Under the pieces are notes generated by a model, which searched no databases, was not told the origin of the DNA, and was given only the letters and a program-made list of their open reading frames with translations. Positions 25,225 to 31,806 of a stretch of 32,506 nucleotides of DNA are shown here, in pieces. How positions within the stretch are numbered: position 1 is the stretch's first letter; each line of letters begins with the position of its first letter. Location of the stretch: contig JAGCYQ010000158.1 of assembly GCA_017960765.1 (NCBI GenBank), forward strand, positions 1-32,506, given 5' to 3'. The translations under genes were made by a program, and so were the position numbers. This DNA is from Treponema sp. Lineage in GTDB: Bacteria > Spirochaetota > Spirochaetia > Treponematales > Treponemataceae.

Positions 25225-26310
25225 TTACCACCAGGTAAAGAAAATTCCTGCAAGCGGTGACAGCACAATCATAATCACAGAGAATGTAAAGGACTCTATG
25301 GAAATGAGTGTGGCCCTCTGCTCCGACGGGAACATTCCCTGAAGGATTGTGTTGGTACGAATCTGCAATGCGTCATCGGCAAAGGATGACAAGAACCCGC
25401 CTAAGGTCATCACAAGGTAAAGGCCGGTATGCTCCATCGCAATTCCCGAAAGAATCACAGTAAATGCTAGAGCGAACATCACTCGGTAGCGGACTTTTTT
25501 CATGTGCAGGATTACACGTGCCCCGAGGATGCCGCCTCCCTGCATGGCAAGAAGAGAAAGCCCCAGCGCCCACTTTGGAATTCCCGCCATGGGTAACTTT
25601 GCCTGAAGGAAAAACAAAAGCAGAATGTCCAATGTTCCCACAAAGGAATTCGTGAACATAAGCGCCATAGCCTTCCGTTCTTTTTTCAGGAACAAAAAAC
25701 TTTCCTTAAAGCAGCCCAGGATTTTTTTCCAAACGCTTTTGTCTTTTGGTGGCGTAAGCCTGATTTCAACAAGTTCCGCCGTCAGTGCAAGCTGCACCAA
25801 TGCAAAAAGCACGCTTACGGAATAGGAAATCTTGTAGCCCAAAATAAGCGAAAGACCGGCAGTCAAAGTTGAAAGTCCTTCGCAGACCCGGTAGATTATC
25901 ACCTGGTTGGAAGAGTATTTTTCAAAGTGACTTTCCTGACCCACCGATTTAAGAGAGTCGTAGGCAAGTGCGTCTCCTGAGCCGGAAGAGAAGTTGTAGT
26001 TGAGTGCCTGAAAAGCGATGGACAGGCACACGAGTGCAAAATTGTTGGAGAATACCATCACGAGGTTTCCGATTATACGCATGACGCAGGAAATCAAAAG
26101 TGTTTTCTTGCGGCCGAATACATCCGCCAAAACTCCCGAGGGAATCTCAAAGAGAATGCTCACGATATGAAAAACCGTCTCAGCAAAACCAATTTGTGCC
26201 AGGGAAAATCCACGGGCTGCAAGAATCGCAACCCAGGCTCCCGAAAGAGAAATCTGTGCAAAAATCGCCGACGAATACAACCGGCTGATTTGCTTTTTTA
26301 GATTGAACAT
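25225..26310 (-). CDS. MFS transporter
   Basis: The ATG at 26310 gives 361 residues beginning MFNLKKQISRLY, a start typical of this MFS subgroup; an in-frame TTG 66 nt upstream is less likely. About ten to twelve hydrophobic helices are seen. The signature loop between helices 2 and 3 is GVLADVFGRKKTLL, the classical GxLaDrxGRkxxl motif of drug and small-solute permeases. It should be an inner-membrane secondary transporter driven by protons; the substrate is not predictable. An AAGGGG lies about 12 nt upstream inside the loop of a small AGCCG/CGGCT hairpin, which could mask the ribosome site. It lies upstream of the HTH regulator in the same direction and may be controlled by it. Confidence 0.85.
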   Translation of the reverse strand: MFNLKKQISRLYSSAIFAQISLSGAWVAILAARGFSLAQIGFAETVFHIVSILFEIPSGVLADVFGRKKTLLISCVMRIIGNLVMVFSNNFALVCLSIAFQALNYNFSSGSGDALAYDSLKSVGQESHFEKYSSNQVIIYRVCEGLSTLTAGLSLILGYKISYSVSVLFALVQLALTAELVEIRLTPPKDKSVWKKILGCFKESFLFLKKERKAMALMFTNSFVGTLDILLLFFLQAKLPMAGIPKWALGLSLLAMQGGGILGARVILHMKKVRYRVMFALAFTVILSGIAMEHTGLYLVMTLGGFLSSFADDALQIRTNTILQGMFPSEQRATLISIESFTFSVIMIVLSPLAGIFFTWW

Positions 26311-26424
26311 AGTAAGCCGCCCCTTAACGGCTGTTGTGAGTTTCTGAATCAAATGGTCCAAAAAGAACCATAACAAAATGAAAACGGCATCTAAAAGCCT
26401 GAGGATTAAAGGGGATTGAAATGT

Positions 26425-26547
26425 ATGGATTTATTCAAAAAGACTTGGAAAGACAGCCTACTGAAATGGACCCACTACCCCTATCGTGCGATAGAGAAAG
26501 ATCCTTTTGCTAACAGTAAAGTGCTTGTTTTCCACATAATGTCTTAA
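26425..26547 (+). CDS. Possible small ORF of unknown function
   Basis: This ORF encodes 40 residues starting MDLFKKTWKDSLLKW, with GGGGA about 10 nt upstream of the ATG. It is basic and aromatic-rich and shows no family match that I know. A second overlapping frame from the ATG at 26421 is open for 30 codons, so chance cannot be excluded. It occupies the otherwise empty gap between the MFS gene and the cyclase promoter. It may be a small protein or a gene remnant. Confidence 0.25.
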   Translation: MDLFKKTWKDSLLKWTHYPYRAIEKDPFANSKVLVFHIMS

Positions 26548-26617
26548 GTGTAGTGAATTCTTACAGAATTGTCAATGGATTTTTTCAACAAGGAAATGGA
26601 TCATCGCCAAATTCCAA

Positions 26618-26646
26618 TTGAGATTTTTAACATTTTGCTTTATAAT
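26618..26646 (+). promoter_or_regulatory. Strong promoter of the third cyclase, predicting a leaderless mRNA
   Basis: TTGAGA (26618-26623) and a perfect TATAAT (26641-26646) are 17 nt apart. The -10 ends 6 nt before the ATG at 26653, so transcription should begin at or beside the start codon. Confidence 0.65.
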
Positions 26647-26652
26647 TGAAGA

Positions 26653-27966
26653 ATGTCGTATAACATAGAGTTTCAAATATCGGGGTTAATTGTTGTACTT
26701 ATTCTTCTCATCGTGTTTTTTGCAAAGGAGAGGTTTCATTCGCTTCAAAATTCAATTTATCGTGTTTTGCTCATCATCACGGTAATTGAACTTTTATTTG
26801 ACATAGCAAGTGTCATATCGATAACGAACAGGGAAATGTATCCACGGCTGAACAAATTTCTTTCCAAGGGATACCTCATTGCAATGCTCTCGTACATCGG
26901 ATGCATAGACTTATACACCATATCCAACACACTCTACCCTTCCATACCACAATGGAGGCGCAGGTCAAAGCAAATACAGGCAATAATAATAATTCTGGGA
27001 TATATCGCAAGCTGCATCATAGTCTTTGCAACTGAACTCTTATACGGTGGCGAGGGCAAATTCATCTACAGCTACGGCCCGGCAAGCGACACGGTTTACA
27101 TGTACTCCACGATTTCGGTTGTCTACGTGATAGCAGTGCTTTTGATCAACATCAAGAACATCCCGCCAATGAAACAGCTTTCAATCTACAGCTTCTGCAT
27201 CATGGAAGGAATTGTGGCAATCGTCCAGATGTTCAACAAGGAACTGCTCATCATCGGCTTTGGTACTGCAGCCGCGATTATGATAATGTATTTCACGCTG
27301 GAAAATCCTGACATGAAAATGATCAAGGCACTGAACAATGCGAACCAGAAAAACAGGGAACTGCTCCTGAACATTCTGCCTGAATCAGTTGCCGACAGGT
27401 TGAAGGATTCACATTCCACGTTTACGGAAAAATTCCAGGACGTCACAATCATGTTCCTTGACCTTGTGAATTTCTCAAAGCTGTCAAATGAAATCGGTGC
27501 GCAGAAAATCGTCGTTTTGCTGAACAAATTCTTTTCGCAGATTGACGACCTGTTGAGCTTCTTCAAAGTAGAAAAGATAAAGACAATGGGCGACTGCTAT
27601 ATGGCGGCGGCTGGAATCCCCGACTACTATGACGACAATCACGAGGAAATGGTAAAGTTTGCCTTTGCAGTACTAAAACTTCTTGAAGGATTCAACAAGC
27701 GGAACGGCACGAACATTCAGGTAAGAATCGGCTTGAATACAGGTCCCGTTGTTGCAGGAATCATCGGAAAGAAGAAGTTCATCTACGACCTTTGGGGAGA
27801 GGCAGTAAACCTTGCGTCACGAATGGAATCCTACGGTGTTCCCGACAGAATATGCGTCTCTCCGTATCTTGCAAAAAAGCTAGAGAATACTCACACGCTT
27901 GAAAAACAGCCTGTCACAGAGATCAAGGGTTTTGGCGATATGGAGACCTATCTTATCTGCAAATAA
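26653..27966 (+). CDS. Membrane-bound class III adenylate cyclase with 7-TM N-terminal region
   Basis: The 437-residue protein has about seven N-terminal helices that end in TLENPDMKMIKAL, a linker also used by 7-TM sensor kinases and diguanylate cyclases. A short coiled coil then leads into the conserved ELLLNILPESVADRL and a class III cyclase domain. The metal aspartates are Asp270 (MFLDLVNFSKLS) and Asp314 (KIKTMGDCYMA). The adenine-selecting Lys and Asp (KIKTMGD, FIYDLWGE) and the Asn and Arg of VNLASRMES are present, so it should make cAMP. Its domain order and motifs closely match the cyclase at 1054, but the N-terminal region differs in sequence, which suggests a different ligand. No Shine-Dalgarno is present. 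It converges on the metallo-beta-lactamase-fold gene with a 31-nt gap. Confidence 0.92.
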   Translation: MSYNIEFQISGLIVVLILLIVFFAKERFHSLQNSIYRVLLIITVIELLFDIASVISITNREMYPRLNKFLSKGYLIAMLSYIGCIDLYTISNTLYPSIPQWRRRSKQIQAIIIILGYIASCIIVFATELLYGGEGKFIYSYGPASDTVYMYSTISVVYVIAVLLINIKNIPPMKQLSIYSFCIMEGIVAIVQMFNKELLIIGFGTAAAIMIMYFTLENPDMKMIKALNNANQKNRELLLNILPESVADRLKDSHSTFTEKFQDVTIMFLDLVNFSKLSNEIGAQKIVVLLNKFFSQIDDLLSFFKVEKIKTMGDCYMAAAGIPDYYDDNHEEMVKFAFAVLKLLEGFNKRNGTNIQVRIGLNTGPVVAGIIGKKKFIYDLWGEAVNLASRMESYGVPDRICVSPYLAKKLENTHTLEKQPVTEIKGFGDMETYLICK

Positions 27967-27997
27967 AGACGCATAAACGCTTTTAATTTCTCAATGA

Positions 27998-28681
27998 CTA
28001 TCGCTTGGAGCTTACACTAATCGTCTGGCCGTATTCCAGAACGAGCCTGCCATTGGGAGTAAAGTTGTCGGACTTCCTGCTATCACCCTGATCATACTCA
28101 TGAATCGGAATGTTATGACTTGCCCCTACAAGCTCCGCCACTTTTGTAGCCTCAACTGCATCCATGTTGTACATTCCATCTATCGGATACATCGCATAGT
28201 CAATGTTGCGTGACTTTAAATCAGCCATCTGTTCGAGCATGGAAGTATCTCCGGCATGATAGATTTTTACACCGTCAACAGTTACAATATAACCGACACA
28301 ATAGCGTATGTCATGATTTTTGTTTCCCGCAGGAACCGCTTCTACAGTAAACGGCCCCAAGTTCATCGTCTCATAAATTCCATCATGCAGGAAATCCCTG
28401 TTATCCAGCTGCTTTCCACTGTCCTTGAGCTTTACCTTTTTACATGGCTTGTGGTCATCATGCTGATGTGTAACGATTATGTAGTCCGCCAGCATGGAAT
28501 AATCCCCGTTAGAATAATTCGGATCAATGTATAAAACCGAGCCATCCTTGGCAACAATCTTTACAGAGGCATGCCCAATATACGTGAGAGTTGTCTTTGA
28601 ACTTTCGCATGAACAAATTCCCATAAAACAGACTCCAACAATAAAACAGAATATTACCCTAAGACTTTTCATTTTATTCAT
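27998..28681 (-). CDS. Lipoprotein with metallo-beta-lactamase fold (UlaG/UPF0173-like hydrolase)
   Basis: The ATG at 28681 gives 227 residues; an internal ATG at 28672 would also keep the signal. The N-terminus is a lipoprotein signal with ICSC as the relaxed spirochaetal lipobox (Cys25). The catalytic fold shows YIGHASV, the zinc motif THQHDDH (His72, His74, Asp76, His77), the VPAGNKNHD segment, AGDT (Asp145) and a C-terminal His region IPIHEY. This is the UlaG-like branch of the family, whose cytoplasmic members hydrolyse lactones or phosphodiesters. A lipid-anchored, exported copy is less usual and suggests an envelope substrate. The gene has a strong promoter whose -10 ends 6 nt before the ATG and no Shine-Dalgarno. 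Confidence 0.85.
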   Translation of the reverse strand: MNKMKSLRVIFCFIVGVCFMGICSCESSKTTLTYIGHASVKIVAKDGSVLYIDPNYSNGDYSMLADYIIVTHQHDDHKPCKKVKLKDSGKQLDNRDFLHDGIYETMNLGPFTVEAVPAGNKNHDIRYCVGYIVTVDGVKIYHAGDTSMLEQMADLKSRNIDYAMYPIDGMYNMDAVEATKVAELVGASHNIPIHEYDQGDSRKSDNFTPNGRLVLEYGQTISVSSKR

Positions 28682-28687
28682 ATTTAC

Positions 28688-28716
28688 AGTATATGGGCAG
28701 ATTGAGATTTGGTCAA
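28688..28716 (-). promoter_or_regulatory. Promoter of the metallo-beta-lactamase-fold lipoprotein, predicting a leaderless mRNA
   Basis: On the minus strand TTGACC (28711-28716) and TATACT (28688-28693) are 17 nt apart, and the -10 ends 6 nt before the ATG at 28681. No Shine-Dalgarno lies in between. Confidence 0.65.
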
Positions 28717-28795
28717 GGAAGGTGTTGGTAGAATTCCGCATGGCAATCTCTGGTACGGACTGAGATTAAGTTCCTGCCGATTAGTTAACATAAAA

Positions 28796-28835
28796 AACAC
28801 CATCCAAAAGAATTTTATATCATTTGAATGGTGTT
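28796..28835 (-). terminator. Rho-independent terminator of the small lipoprotein gene
   Basis: On the minus strand AACACCATTCAAA and TTTGGATGGTGTT form a 13-bp stem with one mismatch, followed by a run of T. It lies 85 nt after the lipoprotein stop. A perfect ACTAAAG-CAA-CTTTAGT hairpin at 28909-28925 overlaps that stop codon as well. Confidence 0.8.
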
Positions 28836-28920
28836 TGTAAATTCCAAATTTCTTATGGCCTTTCCAGTGGTCTCAGGCAAAAACCTCTGGGACATTGGAA
28901 CAGTTCAGACTAAAGCAACT

Positions 28921-29355
28921 TTAGTTGACTTTCTTGAATTTGTAGTTTTGGCCCATACTAATTGCGGTATATTCATCTCCAGAAGCTGTACAAACAAGGC
29001 CCGTACTAATTGTCAATGTATCGCCTCTCAAGGTATAAGTACAGGCCTCAGCCACATTTTCACTCCAAAGCTCATATCCACCTGTAATATAACTTGTATA
29101 GTGTCCATCAGATGTAAGAGTAAACTTTATGAATAAATCTTCTACAAAATTTTTTGTACTTTCAGAGACATTATCCGTACAAGTTCCACTGGCATTAAAG
29201 TGATATGGAATATCATTAATTGTTGCTTCATACGAATACCATGTGCCCGACGTAGTTCCACTTACATCATCACCTGCGGCGTTCAGACAACCCGTAACCA
29301 ACATTGCCACAAAAATTGTGCAAACTGCGGCCAAAATAAATTTTGCTCTTTTCAT
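28921..29355 (-). CDS. Small beta-rich lipoprotein
   Basis: The 144-residue product starts MKRAKFILAAVCTIFVA and has a good lipobox, LVTGC (Cys23). The mature part is short, acidic and rich in Thr, Ser and Tyr, with alternating strands such as GTWYSYEATIN and YTLRGDTLTISTG. This resembles small lipocalin-like lipoproteins of Bacteroidetes and spirochaetes, but the match is general. It should be anchored at the inner or outer membrane. AGAGGG lies upstream of the ATG. The promoter contains a run of six G between the -35 and -10 and so could vary in strength. It is monocistronic, with its own terminator. Function unknown. Confidence 0.8.
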   Translation of the reverse strand: MKRAKFILAAVCTIFVAMLVTGCLNAAGDDVSGTTSGTWYSYEATINDIPYHFNASGTCTDNVSESTKNFVEDLFIKFTLTSDGHYTSYITGGYELWSENVAEACTYTLRGDTLTISTGLVCTASGDEYTAISMGQNYKFKKVN

Positions 29356-29388
29356 ACTTAAACCCTCTTAGTTTTTAAAGTTATAAAT

Positions 29389-29415
29389 ATTTTACCCCCC
29401 TACGGGTATTGTCAA
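29389..29415 (-). promoter_or_regulatory. Promoter with a G6 tract in the spacer
   Basis: On the minus strand a perfect TTGACA -35 (29410-29415) and TAAAAT -10 (29389-29394) are separated by only 15 nt, of which the last six are G (29395-29400). Two more G would give the optimal 17-nt spacing. Confidence 0.55.
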
Positions 29416-29518
29416 GCAAATGTTTTGGTATATTGGGAAAAAAAATCTCCATTTGGCAACCTTAATTTTGTCTACTATCTTGCATAAAGATATAGAATCA
29501 ATAAAAAACGAAGGAGCC

Positions 29519-29602
29519 ATGTGTAGCAAAAACACTTACTCACTAGAGGACGAACAGAACAAGGACAGATTGTTCAAAGCGATTTTCGGGATTTTTTTAT
29601 AA
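29519..29602 (+). pseudogene. Truncated 5' remnant of an Rpn/PD-(D/E)XK nuclease-like gene
   Basis: An AAGGAG lies at the ideal distance from an ATG that opens a 27-codon frame ending NKDRLFKAIFGIFL and TAA. KDRLFKxIFG is the characteristic N-terminal motif of the PD-(D/E)XK transposase/Rpn nuclease family, whose members are about 250-300 residues long. The frame ends right after the motif, at a T7 run, and none of the three frames continues it. I infer a decayed gene whose ribosome site and first codons remain. It could also be a genuine micropeptide. The surrounding 29416-29665 region holds nothing else I can identify. Confidence 0.4.
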
Positions 29603-29662
29603 AAGTTTGTATAAATAATTACGGTTAGTAGCAGAAAAATCACACACAAACAGACAAAGATG

Positions 29663-29671
29663 TGGTATAAT
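29663..29671 (+). promoter_or_regulatory. Extended -10 promoter of the DUF3990 module, predicting a leaderless mRNA
   Basis: TGG followed by TATAAT (29666-29671) is an extended -10 element; no good -35 is seen. The hexamer ends 6 nt before the ATG at 29678 and no Shine-Dalgarno is present. Confidence 0.55.
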
Positions 29672-29677
29672 TTCACT

Positions 29678-30154
29678 ATGAAACTATACCATGGAAGCAA
29701 TGTAACGGTCTCAAATCCAAAAATCTTGCAGTCTGACAGGCGGCTTGATTTTGGAACAGGCTTTTACCTAACCTCAAGCATTGAGCAGGCATCCCGCTGG
29801 GCAAATCTTACTGCACAAAGAAGGGAATCCGGCAAGGCAACCGTCTCTGTATTTGAATTCGATGAATCTATGGAAAGCAGTTTACGAATATTAAAATTTG
29901 AAAAGCCCGATGAAAAATGGCTTGAATTCGTTACCGTAAATCGGAAAAATCTGACCATACAAAATGATGATTACGACATTATCATAGGACCTGTTGCAAA
30001 TGATAGGACAATGCCTGTGATTAGCCTGTATTTCAGCGGACTCTATGACATGGAAGAAACCATAAGAAGACTCCTTCCTCAAAAACTACATGACCAATAT
30101 ACTTTCCGTACGGAAAAAGCCCTGCAGACATTGCATTTTCTGGAGGCAAAATAA
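29678..30154 (+). CDS. DUF3990 protein, ADP-ribosyltransferase-like
   Basis: The ATG at 29678 begins MKLYHGSN and gives 158 residues. YHGSN, then LDFGTGFYLTSSIEQASRWA, is the hallmark of DUF3990, a family that has been related to the ADP-ribosyltransferase fold: a first-strand HG motif and a FYLT strand. Such proteins typically occur next to DUF3791 partners, as here. I infer a possible toxin or modifying enzyme that uses NAD, with the two small downstream genes as partners or antidotes; the activity is not proven. An in-frame ATG at 29660 overlaps the -10 and is unlikely to be used. The downstream gene starts directly after its stop. Confidence 0.75.
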   Translation: MKLYHGSNVTVSNPKILQSDRRLDFGTGFYLTSSIEQASRWANLTAQRRESGKATVSVFEFDESMESSLRILKFEKPDEKWLEFVTVNRKNLTIQNDDYDIIIGPVANDRTMPVISLYFSGLYDMEETIRRLLPQKLHDQYTFRTEKALQTLHFLEAK

Positions 30155-30397
30155 TTGAAAGAACTTCCATACATCCTTGACTATTACGACAAAGCCGTCT
30201 CGCTTGAAATCAGCAGCAAATATGGTTACAGCCTAATGGAATCACTTCGTAAATTCCTTTTTTCAAAGACTTACAAAATGCTTTCCAATCCAAAGCTTGA
30301 GATGTGGGAATTCAGTCCGCATGGAATTTTTGACATGTGGGAAGCCGAGCAAATTACGGGAAACCCAAGAAATTCCCTTTATCTGAGGAGGGATTGA
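30155..30397 (+). CDS. Small partner protein of the DUF3990 module (TTG start)
   Basis: The 80-residue ORF starts with TTG immediately after the previous stop. GGAGG at 30141-30145, 9 nt upstream, supports this start, and the only internal ATGs would delete half the protein. It includes the segment KYGYSLMESLRKFLFSKTYK and a C-terminal motif GIFDMWEAEQITGNPRNSLY, which I remember as common in small proteins encoded beside DUF3990 genes. No membrane segment is seen. It is sandwiched with zero spacing between the DUF3990 and DUF3791-like genes, so a stoichiometric complex is plausible. The function is unknown; antitoxin or adaptor are guesses. Confidence 0.65.
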   Translation: MKELPYILDYYDKAVSLEISSKYGYSLMESLRKFLFSKTYKMLSNPKLEMWEFSPHGIFDMWEAEQITGNPRNSLYLRRD

Positions 30398-30601
30398 ATG
30401 ACTAAAGAAATGGAATTCTTCACTTTTTTACTCGAACAGTATGCCGCCTACAAAGAAACAACTGCCGATATCATTTTAAAGCAGTTCGATGACCTAAACC
30501 TTACCGATTTCATAATGAACATGTACGAAATGTACCATTCTGAAGCAATTCAAAATGCCTTTGACGACATAGACCGACTCATTGCGGAAAAGAGCGCATA
30601 A
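30398..30601 (+). CDS. DUF3791-like small protein
   Basis: The 67-residue helical protein begins MTKEMEFFTFLLEQYAAYK and continues with DIILKQFDDLNLTDFIMNMYEMYHSE and AIQNAFDDIDRLI. These segments fit DUF3791, a family usually encoded next to DUF3990. GAGGAGGGA just upstream and the ATG directly after the previous stop show it is the last gene of the three-gene operon. It is acidic and compact, as antitoxins often are. The family call is from remembered sequence patterns; the antitoxin role is inferred only from context. Confidence 0.7.
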   Translation: MTKEMEFFTFLLEQYAAYKETTADIILKQFDDLNLTDFIMNMYEMYHSEAIQNAFDDIDRLIAEKSA

Positions 30602-30648
30602 AAGCAGCCACTTTAACAAAAATCGGTTTTATTACAACAAAATCTCAC

Positions 30649-30677
30649 TTGTTTTTTACTATATCCACCATTAGAAT
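30649..30677 (+). promoter_or_regulatory. Promoter of the FMN-dependent oxidase gene, predicting a leaderless mRNA
   Basis: TTGTTT (30649-30654) and TAGAAT (30672-30677) are 17 nt apart. The -10 ends 6 nt before the ATG at 30684 and no Shine-Dalgarno is present. Confidence 0.6.
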
Positions 30678-30683
30678 AAAATC

Positions 30684-31568
30684 ATGGAATACACTTCAAA
30701 CTCAGATAAAATCACCCGGGATTATTTTGACTCCCTTTTGCTGGAATCCCGCTACATTGACTCATGCCTGCCGTCAACCAAACTTGAGCTTTACGGAAAA
30801 ACCTTTGACACGCCGATCATGACCGCAGCCCTTTCACATCTTGGGAACACCGCCAAAAACGGAATGGAAATCTACGCGGAGGCCGCCGCTAAATCAAATG
30901 CCGTTCACTGGGTTGGAATGGGTAGCGATGAGGAGCTGGAGAAAATCGTTTCCACCGGAGCCGCCACAATCAAAATCATAAAGCCGCACGAGGACAACAG
31001 GGAAGTGTTCCGTAAAATTGAGCATGCCGTAAACGCGGGATGTTTTGCCGTTGGAATGGACATTGACCATGCCTTTAACGCTTCAGGCGGATATGATAAC
31101 GTGATGGGCCTTCCCATGAAATCAAAGTCCACCGAGGAACTTAAGGATTTTGTTCAGGCATCAAAAATTCCGTTTGTCGTAAAGGGAGTGCTCAGTGCCC
31201 ACGATGCGGAAAGATGCCTTAAAGCGGGTGTAAAGGGAATTGTTCTTTCACACCACCATGGAATCATGCCCTATTCTGTTCCGCCTCTTTTAGTGTTGCC
31301 TGAGATTGCAGAAGCCGTATCAAATGCGATTCCGATTTTTGTTGACTGTGGAATTGAAAGCGGAGCCGATGCCTACAAATGTCTTGCCCTTGGAGCCAGT
31401 GCTGTTTCCGTGGGACGACATCTGATGCCGCTTTTGAAAAATGGAGCCGAGTCAGTTTCCGCACGCATAAACGAAATGAACGGTGAACTTGCTTCATTGA
31501 TGGCACGTACAGGAGTTTCAGATTTGAATCACTTTGATGCAAGTGTAATCCACAAGAGACTGTTTTAG
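30684..31568 (+). CDS. FMN-dependent alpha-hydroxy-acid oxidase/dehydrogenase family protein, divergent
   Basis: The 294-residue TIM-barrel protein shows the FMN_dh pattern: TPIMTAALSHLG, then PFVVKGVLSAHDAERCLKAG (the FMN-binding Lys), IVLSHHHG, and the phosphate-binding VDCGIESGADAYKCLALGASAVSVGR. It should oxidise a 2-hydroxy acid using FMN. It is shorter than the 350-380 residues of lactate or glycolate oxidases and lacks much of the N-terminal segment. The catalytic motif SNHGGRQ is SHHHGIM here, so the His remains but the carboxylate-binding Arg is absent. The substrate may therefore not be a simple 2-hydroxy acid. It is monocistronic, with a promoter abutting the ATG. The family call is firm; the reaction is uncertain. 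Confidence 0.8.
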   Translation: MEYTSNSDKITRDYFDSLLLESRYIDSCLPSTKLELYGKTFDTPIMTAALSHLGNTAKNGMEIYAEAAAKSNAVHWVGMGSDEELEKIVSTGAATIKIIKPHEDNREVFRKIEHAVNAGCFAVGMDIDHAFNASGGYDNVMGLPMKSKSTEELKDFVQASKIPFVVKGVLSAHDAERCLKAGVKGIVLSHHHGIMPYSVPPLLVLPEIAEAVSNAIPIFVDCGIESGADAYKCLALGASAVSVGRHLMPLLKNGAESVSARINEMNGELASLMARTGVSDLNHFDASVIHKRLF

Positions 31569-31701
31569 GCATACAGGTATTTTCATATGATTTCATAGAG
31601 TATTGCTTGTAATGCCTTGGAAATAGATGTATGATATATACTGGACACAGGATTTAGGCGATTTCGCAAAATATAGGCGGGGCTGTTTAAAACGTCTGAT
31701 T

Positions 31702-31784
31702 TGTCATTGCCGGACTAGATCCGGCAATCTCTAAACCCCTGTAATACAATAATATAGATTATCGGGTCAAGCCCGATAATGACA
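31702..31784. repeat. Double-hairpin element with outer inverted repeats (MITE-like)
   Basis: Two perfect 9-bp hairpins, ATTGCCGGA-CTAGA-TCCGGCAAT (31706-31728) and ATTATCGGG-TCAAG-CCCGATAAT (31758-31780), are framed by the inverted repeat TGTCATT (31702-31708) and AATGACA (31778-31784). The 83-bp unit therefore has the form of a miniature inverted-repeat element. It ends six bases before the ribosome site of the next gene and could shape its 5' leader. The rest of 31569-31701 shows only a possible -10 (TATACT, 31637-31642) with no good -35. Confidence 0.65.
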
Positions 31785-31806
31785 GTTTTTAAAGGAGAAT
31801 ATAAAA

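Noticed and set aside
29420-29518. N-terminal extension of the nuclease-like fragment from an ATG at 29420
   Set aside because: No ribosome site, and the strong AAGGAG fits only the ATG at 29519.
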